From Slackia sp. ZJ119 (lineage in GTDB: Bacteria > Actinomycetota > Coriobacteriia > Coriobacteriales > Eggerthellaceae): a stretch of 64,000 nt of DNA. The first letter of the stretch is position 1, and each line of letters starts with the position of its first letter. The position numbers and the translations under genes are program-made. The notes under the pieces were generated by a model. It was not told where the DNA came from. It ran no database searches and saw only the letters and a program-made list of their open reading frames with translations. This document shows, piece by piece, positions 43,601 to 58,600 of this stretch. The stretch is from assembly GCF_011039175.1 (NCBI RefSeq), contig NZ_JAAKEN010000011.1, positions 1-64,000 of the forward strand, given 5' to 3'.

Positions 43601-46600
43601 ATTCATTATCTGGATGCGAGCAACAATATCCAGACGCTGGACGTTGCGCCGAACAACGCCGCGCTGAGGAACTACCGCAAGCTGATGAACGTGGGCATGG
43701 GCAACGGCAGTGGCGGTGCGTCGCAGGATTACGTATACGACATCCAGGCTTACCTGAAAGAATTGAAGGATGCCAGCGGCAATCCCGTCGTGAAGTACAA
43801 GGAATACCAGGCAAAAGCTACCGACATTGACAACGATACGAACACGCTGGGCGATAGCAGCTACAACCCCACATACGTGCGTGCCCGCATCTCCAAGGTG
43901 GAAATCACCTATGTGGCTCCCAATGCCAACGCGTCCTTCCCGGAAAAGACGCTGCTCGACTCCGGTCAATGGCTGACCCGCCTGGCTGAGCGCGACCATG
44001 CGGCGGGCGGCGCCTTGAATTCCGACACATCGAAGACGAACTATGCCTTCAAATACACTGGCGTCTTTGTGGACCACGAGAAGAACAACTACGACACCGA
44101 CGTCACCCAGGCGAACGGCTCGTACAAGTGGAACAGTGACGCTACGCCGACATTCGGCAAATGGTCCCCGTATTTCAGCGGCAGAACGTCTGAGCATACG
44201 GTTGACTATTCTGGTCTGGAGTTCAAGAACCCCTCTTCCGAGAAGAACAGCAACTTCTCTTCGTCCCGGTCTAACGGGGGCGCCTACCAGGTCAGCCACC
44301 TCATCAGCAAGATGGAGTGGCTCTACGAGCGCGGGCGTTCTGTCACGTTGAACGGCACGGCGAGCAAGGTGTTCGCCTACGATGCCGACAACACGTCTAC
44401 GACGAGCGCGCTCAGCTTTGCTCCGGACACAGCCGGCGTGAGAGGGCACAACGTGCCTGACGGCGGCCTGCATGCCGGTGATTATATTGACTATACCTTC
44501 CAAATCAAATCGTTGAGCGATAAGGTTCTGGAAGAGAACTACGCACTGTTTGAGGTGCTGCCGGGCCAGCGCATCGTTGCTTGGGAACTGTTGGAGGCGC
44601 CGGCGGGCATTACGGTGAGCGCGAAATTCAGCAACAACGTCGACTTTGGGAACTCTCCGACAGGGTCGGTTTCTGTTGCCAGTGCGACGAATAGGTCTCT
44701 TGCGGGCGGCGCGACGGGAAATGAGACGCGCTACCGCTATGCGGCCTTCACGGTAAAGGAAGGCATGAAGAACGCCCAGAAGGTTCGCATTCGCGTGGTC
44801 ACTCAGCTGACCGATGAGAACGACCGCAACGACGGCTGTTACGGTGGCGGGTATTATCAGAAGTCGGGGGCTGGACTGACGCCGGCGCTGCCGACCTACA
44901 CGTTCTTCAACCCGCCGTTCAACGGCACCTTGAATGACTACCATGGCACGTACACCTCGGCCGACACGTCCAGGCGCTGGGAAAGCAAGTCGCCGGGCTA
45001 CTACGGCAACGACAAGTACGACCCGCGCAGTCCGATCAACGGCAAGCGGTATTCCGAACCTTATTGGGTCGACGAGCACGATCCGAACCGCGGCCAGCAG
45101 GCGAAGCTGTACTTGACGGTGAAGCCGACGCATGGCTATGTGCAGTACGTCGCCATGAACGACTCGGCCAGCGACGGTTCGGTGTTCCAGAGCAAAGACG
45201 ACGGCGGCATGACGGATGTCGATTACGAGCATGGCACGAGCATCTTGTCGCCCAACGGCAAGAAGTGGTACGGCGGCATCGCGTATTCCAAGGTGCAGTA
45301 CTACAACCATCAAGATGACCTGAAATACAACAGCTCCAACGCCAATCGAAATAAAAACCATGCAACCCAAGACGTGGATATTTCGGCTTCGTGGGATTTG
45401 GCAACGTCTGCCCGCACGGAATCGGCGCCAGGGACCGATCTGCATGATCGCACACATGACGGTGACGGCGATCCGGTCAGCTGGAACGCCGACCAGGACG
45501 GCAATCCTCTGACGTTGAAGGTGACGGGGCTTTCCAATCCCACGTTCCACACGACCGACATCCGTGTCACGGTAAACTTCTGCACGGGTTGGAGCGGGAA
45601 CGCCCCGTCTGGCCAGCAGGCCTTCGAGATGAGCTCTGCTAGCAGTACGGAAAGCAGCGACATTGATTATCCGCGGTACATTCCGGGCGGCGTGCGTGCA
45701 AAAGATGCTGCAGGCAAGGGCACGGGTCTTGACGACAAGATTTCCAACGTGCGGAAGACTTATAACGACTCTGCGACGTATTCTGCAGGTTATTTCAAAA
45801 CGCGTACGCCGAACGATAACAATTTGCATCGTAACGAAGTTCTGAAAGAGTACTACGTAGGGGGACAGTGGCGGACGTTCGACCAGCTGTACGCATACTA
45901 CACCGCGAATACCTACAGCAACGTGACTTCGGGCACCGATTCAGAGGCCGACGAGAATATTTATCGCGACGTCAAGGCCCTGCGCTGGACCTACTTCAGC
46001 GTGCCGTCGAACGACAATGTGAACAGCACCGACCCGTACAAGCTCGACGACGTGACCATCAAGGGCGTCGGGCGCTACTACGACGATCGGTCTATGATGG
46101 ACAATCCCTTCATGGAGCCCGATGCTTTTTCCACGGCGAGGTTCCATGTCGATGTGGCGTACAACCACATGCATGACGAGCTCGGCGGCACCGAGCTTCC
46201 CAAGACGGGCGGCTTCATGGACCAGGTCGCGCCGGTGAAGGCCATCTGGCAGACGCGCCAGGATGCCCAGGACTACTCGAAAGAAATCGCCGTGTTCCGC
46301 AAGGTGCCGACGGTCCGCTTCCATACCCAGGCGTTCCAGACCGAAAACCAGGCTGCTGACGCCTACAAGCCCAATGCGGTGCAGAAGACCAGTTACGTGG
46401 CCGGTGAGGTCTTCTGGTACAAAGACACCGTGCGCAACGCCACGTACGGTGAGATCAACGACGGCGAATACGGCTATGCGTATCGGCCGCTCACCGATGG
46501 AAACGCTGACTTTAGCTATGGGCATTCTATGGACACGCGCTATGGCACGGCCGGCATTGGGGAAGTGTACGATCCGGTGTTCATCGAGCGTATCCCCACG

Positions 46601-49600
46601 GCCTATCTGAAGCAGGCGACAAGTTATGCCAATGACGGCGATGCCGGCAAGGACATCACGGAAGCCTATCTGGAGAAGGTGCTGCGCTACAAGTGGTATG
46701 ACGTCAATGGCAACGACGTGACGAACGAGCGCGTGTTCAAAGAGGGCAATACCGAGCACATGAAGGTGAAGGTGACCATCCTCAACACGCCGAACGCGAG
46801 CTATCACGACTATGGCGGATCGATGAACTATCGGTCGAACGTTACCTATCAAGACAATTCGACCGGCGATGGCTATTCCTACGGCAAGGCGTTCTCCGAT
46901 ATAGCGCCGACCGCTAGCGGCGTGTCGAATGATACGAAGTTCACGCTGTTCAAGATCGAGTTTGTGGCAAGAGACGCCAATGACATCAAGGCGCGCAGTC
47001 GCTTGAGCGCGTCGGCGTTGCAGCTGCGTCCGCTCGACGTGCCGAACATTGGGTCTACCGTCATGGAAACGGGCGACCGTCTGGAAGTGTACTTCCCGGT
47101 GCAGGCGTCCACCGAGGACCTGCCCCAGGTGTATGCGACCGAGGACAGCCCAAGCCTTGCGAAGGACCGGTTTGGCCATCCTAACACGAAAGGCAAGTCG
47201 CCTGCGTTCTTCCCGCGTATGGGTGAATACTACTATTCCGCGAACCACGAGACCACGAAGGCTGCAGGCAGCCAGAACGACAACGCCATTCCCGACAACG
47301 TGGAATTCGGCTCGACGAACTCGTTCTACCTGTATCCGGGCGCTGGGCAGCCGCTGTACGGCCCCATGGCCAACAACCGATTCGGCTTGGTGGGACCGTT
47401 GGACTACTGGAATGCCCAGAACAACGTGGCGCGGGTAGACACGTCCGGCGTGCTCATGGACATGGACTATCTCATGCACGATGCCGCCTTCACGTGCGAC
47501 AAGCCGAAGCATGTCGACATGTCCCACATGCTGAAGAACTCCACCACCTACATTCCCGGCAAAGCCGACCAACAGACCGATGTGACCGACTCCGACTTCA
47601 CGCCCGCGAAGAAGTTCAAGTACATTCGCGTCGAAAAGGACTGGTACGTCGATCCTTTGCTGGCTACGTATCTGGACAGCGCTCTGAACGGTCCGCAGGC
47701 GGGTGGCGACTATGGTCGTTCGGGCAACAATGGAACCTATGTCGACGAAGACGCCAAGACGACGAGCACGCATCAAAAGGTCGTCTATCGTCCGGTGATT
47801 CCCAACGCACCGACGCTGGCTTACGACGGCAAGCTCGTTCTTCCCAGCACGTTTGGGTATCCGGCCATGAAGAACCGCGCCACGGCGCAACTGGTGACGC
47901 AATACCGCCAGTACGCGGATATTTGGGGCAACTACGAGGGCAGCGACGATGTCAGCCCGGCATGGCACTGGGTTTATACGTATATCGGCAGCCAGCCTAG
48001 ATATCGTAGCCTTAAACACAATGGAGTTGTAATCTACAAGGAGAAGCGGCAGGGAGGCACTTGGAAACTCAACGGACCCGAGCCCGACAACTGGGGCTAC
48101 GGTTCGGACGCCCGTGGCCAGTACCGCTATCCCATGGTGTATGACTATTCGTCCATCAACTCGCCCGGCGAATGGCTCGATCGCGACTACTACAACTTCG
48201 TATCGAGGGCGCGAGTGGAGAACGGCAACGCGCACGCCGGCCGCACCGCTGCCAGCCCCAACCTGCAGAACACGCCGCTTCTGTGGAGCGAGACGAGCCT
48301 CCATATGCAAAAGGCATGGATAGCCGCATCGAGCGAAATGGTCAGCGATTACGACGACGGCGTTGGCGCCGACGATTACAAGGCTGCTCGCAAATACGCA
48401 AGCAAAGATCCCAACAAGGATTGGGAAGTGAAGGTCAACGGCTTGAACATGATGTCCGAGACGCTGGTCCCCATTGTCGCTCCTGGTGGATTGCCGGGCT
48501 CTGGCGGGGCGCTTGGCGGCGGCGCAGCGGGTGGCGCGCAGCTACAGCAGGCTTATACGCAGCCTGATGAAACGAAAGCCAATGTTGATCTGGAAGAGCA
48601 TAAGCGTCGCAGCGTGCTTGAAGGCCAATACGTGACGGCATTGGAGTACGGCCAGACCTTCACCAGCCGTATGGTGGCGTACAACTATGGTGACAGGAAT
48701 TTGGATGGCGTAGAATTTACATATGTGTATCCACGTGGTATTGAACCAGTACTTGATAGCAATGGCAAACTGCAAATCAAAGCTGACCTGCTGAAACAAG
48801 TGAACGGGGTGGATAACGGCAAGCTGACGAGGAGTTCTGCCCCCTTCGTGAAGGAGGACTATGCCGCCATTCCGTCCAATCTGATTTCTGTAGAAATTGT
48901 GCAGACGCCTTACAGTGTGTACAAGGGCTATCGCGCGGCGACCGAACCGCAAGACCCGGCCGAGTATCGCTTGGGCAGCATGCTTGCGAGCAACGTGAAC
49001 GAGGGTAAAGACTATTCGGCGAACTTGGACAACGGGGACAAGTCTGCCGTGTACAAACCGGTCGCGGATCCGGGCCGCACCGAACCGGTGCCGACAGGCG
49101 GTGTGGTGCCCGTCGAGCAGCGTAACCTGATGAAGGGCGACAAATACGTGCGCAGCGAGCAGCCGTGGGTCATCAAGATCACCGTCAAGCAGCCGCTCGG
49201 CAAGTGGTTCGGCCGCGACGCGGACAACCTGACCACCGATACGGCCGGCAAAGACGTGAACATGAACGGCCTTGACGCGTGCTACAGCGGCCATGCCGCC
49301 CCGAACGGACAATGGGTTCCCGCTGGCGGCTACAAGATCCGGGTGAACGTGCGCAGCCATGTGTTCGGCAACAACGAGTCCGGCGCATGGTACGATCGCG
49401 TGCTGTTGGCTCCCTGGGACAAGAACCCGCGCAAGGACGCCGATTCGAAGTACCACAACTCGACGCCGAGCAACCTAGAGGCTGGCAAGGTCTCATCTGA
49501 CTATTACCAGGTCTTCGATGTCGACCATATGGAGGGCACTTCGGCGCGCGACAGTTACCACAATGTGCACGCAAAGGAGGATTCCCAGCCTTACGGCATG

Positions 49601-52600
49601 GACTTCATCTGGTCGCTGCAAGGCATGCCGGGCGCCACGGAAGACAGGTACCCGATGTTCATCGGCACGCCGAACATGCCGGCCGTGAAGGGATATACCG
49701 TTCTCAACAATAAAGTGGCGGCTCAATATGTCGAGAATGTCGGAGTCGAGGCGGCGGCTCAACAGCAAGCGAAGCGCGTGACCGACAACAGCGCGGTGGA
49801 CTGGAAGAAGGCTAACCGCGGCGCCATGCGTCTTTATGCCCAGACTGGCGCGAAGGCCGTGCAGCGTCAGCCGCTCGTTCGCGCGTGGAATACGGTGTCG
49901 GAATACTCCAAGGACTTCGCAAGCGATCCGGTGACGGTTGAAAACGACCAGTATTACGTCAACGTCACTACCGACCGTCGCCAGTTGAACGTGCACGTCG
50001 AGAACCGCTACTGGCTCGATGAGCAGCCTTACGAGTGGTATACCGACAACATCGTGCCGCGTGAGGACTGCAACGAAATCACCGATCCTCTCACGCATGC
50101 CGTTACCTACGAGCCTTATCCAAACACGGAGTACTGGAAACGCTGGACGTCGGAATACAAGAACAATTACGCCGTCGATGGCGGGCAAAAGGGTTCGCTC
50201 GTGCTGCCGGTCGTCACGGTGGTGCTGCCCTATGGCGTGGCGCCTTACAAGACCGTGACCGGCGAGCCGTATGGCCAGCAGCCTGCAACGATGGACGATG
50301 ATGATTGGGATATTGCCTACACGGTAGGAGCCGACGCTGAGCATATGAGCGGATTGGCAACGTCCGACTTGCTGGGCAATCCGGCTGTGGGGAAGCTTAC
50401 CGACAACATGCCCGACAGCTTCAAAGACAAGTTCGAGGCAACGGTTCGCTACGAGACGGTTTATTCCGACGAGATTACCGACAGCGTAGGAAGCAAGACC
50501 TATCTGAAGGAAAAGCGCTTTGTCGTGCGCTTCGTGCCGAAGGCCGACGGCTTCAATTCGGACGAAGACTTGAAGACCGCCATCGCATCTGGCGCCATGG
50601 ACACGTTCAAGTTCAATATTATTACCTACGACGAGCCCAAGACCCATTCCAAGAACACCGGCAAGGACATTGATGCCTGCTATGAGAACATTCGTACGTA
50701 TGTGTCTTCGAAGATGATCGGCTATAAGAACCTGATCGACGAAGGCATTATGGTGCAGACGAAAAACTCGTTGCTCGCCAATCCGTTTACGCCAGGGGCA
50801 AAAGCCCAGATGGGCACTGACGAGCGCTTCGTGATTCTGAACTACAAGGACGGCATTCAACATTCTGGCGACAAAGACGAAGACGAGATAATCGTCGGCG
50901 GTACGCTGATGTACGAACAAATGCTGAATACTGGTATTGCCGCCGGTTTGCTCGAAGGGGAAGTTGACCAGGATTCTGATGATTGGGGCACGGATATCGG
51001 AGGGGCCCGCATCCGGAAGGAAACCCCTGGGTTCACTGACGATCGCCGCCTGGACGCCACGCAGGACTATTATCCGACGTATGAGTCGCTTTGCAATTGC
51101 GGCCACGTCTACGTGATTCACCGCGAAAGCAAGTGCGGCTTCATTCCTGACTTCTCCATCAACGATGGCAGGAATGTCGAGCTGACTCCTGGCGTGTTCT
51201 CGAGCGCCACCACTGAAGACATGCCGAAGAACTATTTGGCCGGCTTTTTTGGGCGCTACCAGGAAGACGAGGGGACGAAGCGTCTGAAAAACCCCGGCAT
51301 GGGCGTGACGCTGAAAGCCAACGGTTTGCACGGCATCGAATATCTGGCAGACAACAGCTACAACGGCCGCGGCCTTCTGGCGGGTGATTATTGGCTGGAA
51401 GACAGCGTGGGAGCTACGTATTCCTATGGCTTGACGGAGGCGACCACGAAGGGCCTTAACGGCAACAGTGTGAACGTGCAGTCCGAAGAGTTCTACGATG
51501 CACGCAACGTGGCGAATGGAACGGCGCAGCCGGTCATCCATCATGACGGCGGCGTGTACACGGCTACCAAGCTGCGCATCAAGCGTCCGTCTCTCACAAC
51601 GTATTATGAAGTGGAAGCAAACCCGATCGACCGTCCGAGTGACGACGAGACGATCGACTATTCCGACCCGACCACGTCGTACTTCAAACCGGGTACGCCG
51701 GAGACCGGCAAGGGTGCTTCTGCGGGCGACATCGTGACGCCTGACGGCTCAATGATCAGGACGAAGGAAGAGGAAACCCTCGACGAACTGGTGAAGACCA
51801 TTTCCAAGCGCTTCGAGCTGTACAACGGCAAATGTCTGGTGGACGACGAAACCAAGCTCGAAAAGAATCCGCTCAACACGATGGAATACCAGGCCATGAC
51901 GCAGACACGCACGGTCTACAGCGCTGACGGCACCACGAAGGTGGCTGACGCGACGATTACGACTGAACTGCCGTATTTGAACCGTTATATAGCCGTGATC
52001 ACGGTGTATCGTCCGACATCGGGTGCGGCGGCGGCTGTGCAAAAGATCGATTTCGATAGTGGCGAAAGCATTGGTTTGACGCTGTGCAACACCGCAGGTG
52101 TACCGGACGGCAATCTGAACACGGACGGCTGCAACACCATCGCTGAATACCTCACCAAGCATCCCGAAGTCGGTTGGGATTACGAAGAGCGCGACTTCCG
52201 TGTCGAAGAGGTGACGGTCGACAACGGCTATGTCATGTACGCATTCGATGACGGGGCTTTCGAGCCGTCGCGCATCGAAGACGCTTGGCAGTACAACGAC
52301 ACTCCGTGGTATTCCGCCACGGTGAAGAACATCGTGGCGCCGGGTGATGAAGATAACGAGGCCAAGAAGGGCGATCTGCCGTATGGCAAGTACGTCTTTG
52401 CGCTTGAACTGCCTGAACAGGTGACGTTCTATGACAGCACGTGGGCCAAAGAAAACCTTATGCGCAACATCGATGGGCTGTACAGCTATGGAGTCCCGGT
52501 CCAATACAAGAACACGTTCTACGACTATGAAAATGACGACTACTCCTTCTATGTGGAGCACACGTATCGTGATCGCAACGCCGGCCCGAACGACCCCGAA

Positions 52601-55600
52601 TTCGTCACCGAACGCTTGACCCCCAAGCAGATGGTGGAGCGCGGATGGACCATCAAGATTCTCTACGACGATGGTTGGGGAGAGAATGACTACAGCCAAG
52701 ACGGCTACGGCAAGCCTGATGCGGACGATTCGGACCAGAAGGTGTCGAAGAACAACGAGTTTGATCAGCCTCTCTACAACGCCACGGCGCAGACGGTGCT
52801 CAATCACAATATTCCGAGCCAGAGCAATTCGTGGTACGAAAGCGACAAGCGCACGACGGAGAACACGAAGCGCAAGTCGCACGGCAAGGAAATGGTCACC
52901 ATCGAGCTTTCGATGCCTTCCGACGAAACCGACGATGAATTCTTTGAGTACGATTCGCTGCTTGAGGCCACGTATGGGGGCGTGCACGCCGATGGCTATT
53001 TGGGATACGAGGATTCCATCACTTTGAAGGTGAGGACGCGCATCGACAACATCGGCGTCGAAAATTCCGACGATCCGGACAATCTGGGTGCCAACGATCT
53101 GGCCGAACAGTACGACCTGATCGATCCGATGGCACAGAAGATGGCTTCTTACCGCCAGATCGCCAAAGACATCAACGCATGGGATGGCAGCCAGTCGAAG
53201 CTCTATGTTGCCTTGCACGACACCGACTTCAAATGGAAGTCGGGCGAGGATGACCGTTCCTGGAGCCATACTTTCTCTGGATTCTCTGGGGAAAAGGACG
53301 CCCCTGCCGGCTTCATGACCTACAGCCAGCAGCATGGTGGCATGGTGCCGACGCCGAAGGTCGAAGCGAACAAGCCGTATTACAAGCGCGTACGACCCGA
53401 GCATCCCCTCAACGTCTCGAATGCCTTGGTGAACGAGTTTGCCAAGGTAAACAATCGAACGATCAACTTCACGAAGGACACGTTCGACGAGTTGTCTTCG
53501 CTTGTCGACGTGAACCGCGACAACATAGCTGCCGACGCGCACGTCGGACCTTATGACGATTTGTGCGGCATCGACGAATCCGGCTACTTCCGCACGCGCA
53601 TGCCGTCCATGAGCGTGCGTGGCGACACCGACATCCTGCGCACCTTGGTGGACAGCGAGGACTACGAGGGCGTGTCGTATTCCGTCGACGCCTACGAAAA
53701 GGAAGACAACAACTTCTACCTGACCCAGGCCATCAACACCGGCGGCGCGGTGAATTCGTTCATCGTCGATTGGCAGATCCCGTTCTGGGCAACCGACTTG
53801 TCATCGAAATTCGATGCCGTATTGAAGAGAAGCGCTCTGTACAACGTGGGTCGCATCCAGTCCGAATTCCAGACGGTCAGCACGGGCGTGTGGGAAGTGC
53901 CAGGGGCGGAATACGGCACTATGACCGTGGAAGCGACAGACGCAGATGGCAATCCGATTTTGGATGCCGACAACAATCCGACCTATGTGACGGTGAACGA
54001 TCCGTCGCAGCCGCAAAACGAAGAGGCTGAGATCGAAACGCAATTGCGCGTGTTCATGCTCGCCCGCATCGTCACCACCGATCCGGCCGATGACGGCAAT
54101 GTGTATCGAGAGAACAATGTGGAGGACGAGCCCGATCCCGACCCATCGGTAGGCGGCGTGCTCGACTTTGAGGATTATGCGCTTGCCGGCACCGATGCCG
54201 ACCGTGACTACTACTTCGGAGAAGACGACGAATATGCGACGCAGGGCGGCGTGACGGCCGTTGACGACAAGAACAACGCCTATGAAGAGCAGTGGGTGGT
54301 CATTGGCGATCCGGAGGGCTACCCGGTGTCCGAAAAGAAGAACGAGACCATCAAGCGCTCTGAAATCCTGAGTCTGAACAACGAGTTCGCGCAGGTTCGC
54401 CAGATCCGCTGGGTCGTGAAGGCGGTGCCCGACGGATCGACGGTTGCAGACGACACGCTGTCGACGAAAGTTGCGGTGCCGCATGGATTCCGTCTGGCCG
54501 TGGACGCGTTGGATGACGACCCGGCGCATCCCGAGACCTTGGGCGTGCAAGAGGCCGACGACGTCGACCCGAAGCGATTGAACCTTGGTTGGAAGTGGAT
54601 GTGGGACGCTGCTGGAAAGCAGCTGTTCAACGCCGATGGCACGCCGACGGTTGACGAGACGCAGAAGATGGGCGAAGGCATCACCAAGAATGCGCCGAAG
54701 CTCTACATCCAAACAAAGGTTGCCGAGGCTCCCGAGGACGATACGGGCGAGAAGGTCCGCGGACTGACCAACGATGTGCCGTATTTCTACAACACCGGCC
54801 AGCGCGAGACGACGCACATGAATCATTTCGTGTCTGCCACGCCGCGGTTCGACGACACCAAGTATGTGCATGCGCAGCGCCATCGCGTCGGCCTGTTCCG
54901 TTCCATCTGCCACCCGACGGTGACGCTTTCCATGCAGCAGTTCTACTACAAAGGTGATCTGGGCAGCGGCTTCTCATGGAAGGAAGGGCTGAGCTTCGCT
55001 ATTGACAGGGATTCGTCGTGCGCCATGAAATACCGCGTCATGCTCATCAATATGAGCGACGAAATGCTGCAACTGGTGGGCAAGACCGACTTGAAGGAAG
55101 ACTTCTGCTACAACCCCGAAATCTCGGTGTTGCTGCCCATCATCGAAGGCTTCTGGGATACCGCCCAAATAGGACAGCAGCTCACGTACGTCGAATATGA
55201 CGATATTGTCAATGCGACGGATCCGGAGGATAATTCGAAGAAGCGGTACGATTATTTCTACGATTCAAAGCCGTTCTACGATGATCCGTACAAATCGAAA
55301 GCGGATCCGACGAGCGGTGTGCATTATAATATCGACCAGATTTGCAGCGAACAGCCCATTTGGACCTATTACGTGGCCGACTTTGATGCACAGCGCAACA
55401 TCATACCGGAGACCATATCCCAGGTGAACGCCGAGTCCAAGTTGACGGTGTGCGCGCCGTACGTGAAGGAGCTTCCCGCTTCGGGTGCTCCGGAGACTTC
55501 GGTCACTGCAAAAAGCAAGTATGCCAGCGCGGACACCAGCGATCCGCTGCGCAAGTATCTGAACTGGAAGTTCACCGGTCCGCAGGCGCTGGGTTCCCCG

Positions 55601-58600
55601 ACGCCGTCTCAGGCGTTCTTGAACCCCGGCGAAGGCATCGTCCTTGAGTTCATGATGCCGGTCAGCAAATCTGCTAACGCTTCCGCAAAGCCGATTGACC
55701 GTACGGCGTCCGGCTATGGCTTCAAGTTGGGCGACTACGACATTTGGTGCCCGCCGCAACAAGGCAATTCCAAAGAACAAGTGTCGTCTGTTCACGACGA
55801 TCGAGACGTGAACTTGGACGGCATTGCCGAGAACCAGACGCATGTCAAATCCGAACTGGGGCCGCTTTCCTTCGTCGTGCCGCCGGTGTTGGACCAGTCC
55901 AAGGTTGCCAATACCGACTTGGCCGGTCCTGTCGATTACAATGTGAAGGGCGTCGCTCCGGTGACCGAAGGCGCGCTGTACAATTACCAGGCATCTGTGG
56001 TGAACACTGCATCGTCCGGTGCGGCAACGGGATCGGATCGCAAGTTCAAAGGCGTGGTGATCTATGACGTGCTGCCGCATGAGAAGGATGTGTGGACGCA
56101 CAATTCCCTGAACCGCGAAGACAGGGCGCGTGACAGCCAATGGAGCGGTTGGCTCGAAGACCTCGACTCCATCAAGGTAAGTGTGCTCTCCAATGACTAT
56201 TTGGATACTGAGCCTGATTATCCGTTGGGTATGGAAGGTGGCGTGCGCCCGACGGTGCATGATTTGGCGTCGTATAAGAATGGTTATGAGCTGAAGCAGG
56301 GTCGCGATGTCAAGATCTGGGTCGGTCCGTTCAAACGGGTAGGTACTCAGTACTTGGTTGGAAAAGAAACCGACTTGTTCATGTCGTACAAGTACGGAGC
56401 CGTGCTCTTTCCGCCTTTCTCACCCAACACAAGAAACGCCGAGTTCGACAAGCTGCGCAAAGGCGACGCCTCCAAGAGCGCCGATGAGTACAAGGCCGAC
56501 AACTGGCTGGTTCCCGTTGACGATTTGAAGGCCTACCTTGCCGGCCCGCTCGCCCCTGAGGAAAAAACGAAGATCGTTCGAGCGGTGCGCGCGATCTGGG
56601 CCCAGCTGACCGACGAAACGACTGACCCGAGCGGAGATCAGACCAACTTCCTCTATGTGCCGAGCAATGGCTCCGTGCGCTTGACCTACGAGCTGCGCAA
56701 CCCTCTGAATCTGCCCATTATCGCGGGCTCGCTTACCGGCGATGTCGATGCCGATATGGGCCGATACGAAGAAGCCAAGGAGCCCGTCCTGTACAACAAG
56801 TACAAGCGGTGGGCGGCAAACTTGGCGAATTCCACGCAGATCAACACGGCGGTCACGCGTGCCGACGGACAGACTCAGGAGACCGCGTTGAACGAGGATA
56901 AGCGCGCCGGCGTGTTCACCAATGCGCCCGAGGGCCGCGGCTACATCGGCAGCTACGTGTGGATCGACGAAAATTGGGACGGCAAGCAAAACGATACGCA
57001 GCTTGACGACGACGGCACGCCCGCTTACGAGAAGACGACGACCGGGCGCAAGCTTATGAGCGGCTACAAGTACGTCAAAGATGCCAGCGGCAACTATGTG
57101 CTTGACGCCGAAGGCAACCGCAAGACCGAATGGTTCGACCACACTGACGACGGCTGCCTGAAAGACCTCGATTACGAGCCCGATGCCTCCGGCGCCGCCG
57201 ACGTGGATAACCCTGGCGTCAACGGCGTGAAGGTGGAATTGCTCAACGAATACGGTCTGCCGGTGAACCGCGATTGCCAGGTGGCACAGCTTGTGAACGA
57301 TACGCTGACGGGCAACGTGGACCGCTGGGTGGTGTGCGAGCCGGCTACTGGTCATGTTCACGTCACGCCGATGGGCGGGTATCTGAACGCAGACGCGGGC
57401 GCTCCTTACACCTACACCACTGAAGACGACTATTACGGCAACCCTGGCTACTACATGTTCTCCAACTTGAAGCCGGCCATCTACCGCTTGCGCTTCACGT
57501 TCCCTGAGGAGTACTACAGCTATTCGCCAACAGACAACTCCATCGGTCTTACGCCCCAGGAAATTCAAGACGAGCTGGGCAGCTATGGCATCAACTTGTC
57601 CAACTACGGCTTGGGTTCGGCCGAAGCCAAGCTGACGGTGGAGCGCCACGACCGAAACGGATCCGATCCGGCGAAGCTTGTGGTGACGACCGATCCCATT
57701 GCGGTTGGCAAGGTGACGCTTGACAACACCAAGAAGCTCGACAACGTGCGCTCCTACGACGATCCGCTGTTCTCCTGCTACGACTATAAGATGAGCAATT
57801 ACTCTCTCGGCATCGCGCGCAGCGTCGTGTTCCACGGCACCACCTATCGCGACGACATCGTCGACGACGGCTCGCCCGAAGGCATCGTTGAGGATCCCGA
57901 AGTAATCAACTCGTTGCTCGACTCGGTGTCCGTGGATTCGTCTGCTGTGGAAAATGAGGACATGATGGCGGGGGCGAGCACCAATCTGCTCGTGCCGTCT
58001 GGCAATACTATGGTGGAGGTGACCGACGCCAGCGGCCACCCGATCAAGGCGAAAGAAAAGCGACTTGGCGACATCCGCGTGGACGTGTACGAGTGTGAAT
58101 ACAATGCCTCGCTGGGCGCTACCGTGGTGGGCAATCTGGCCATCGATGCCGACGGCAACAAGGCGTCCTACGTCACGGCCGACGACGGCTTCTTCGAGTT
58201 CAGGCTGCAGCCGAACAAGGACTACATCATCAAGACCTCTGACACCATCTACACCCGTCTGCTCAAGCCGACGCTTGTCACCTGGACCGGCAATCCGCTC
58301 GACTACACGGACGACGAGCTTGCCTACGACGATGACGCAAGCATTCTTGTGCAGGACAACGATTTGCGATACACCTCGGGCACGGCTCGCACGTACAAGT
58401 TCAGCGCTTTGCATCCGATCGACCCGAACACGAATTGCATCATTCATGAAGACGATGCGAATCCCTATCTGGGCTCTGAAATCCAGAAGAGGCTCGCCCT
58501 CGGCTTTATCGATGGCACGAAGGGCTATGTTGGCGACTACGTGTGGAACGACGCCAATGAAGACGGCGTGCAGGATGATGACGACACGCTCGAGCCAGGC

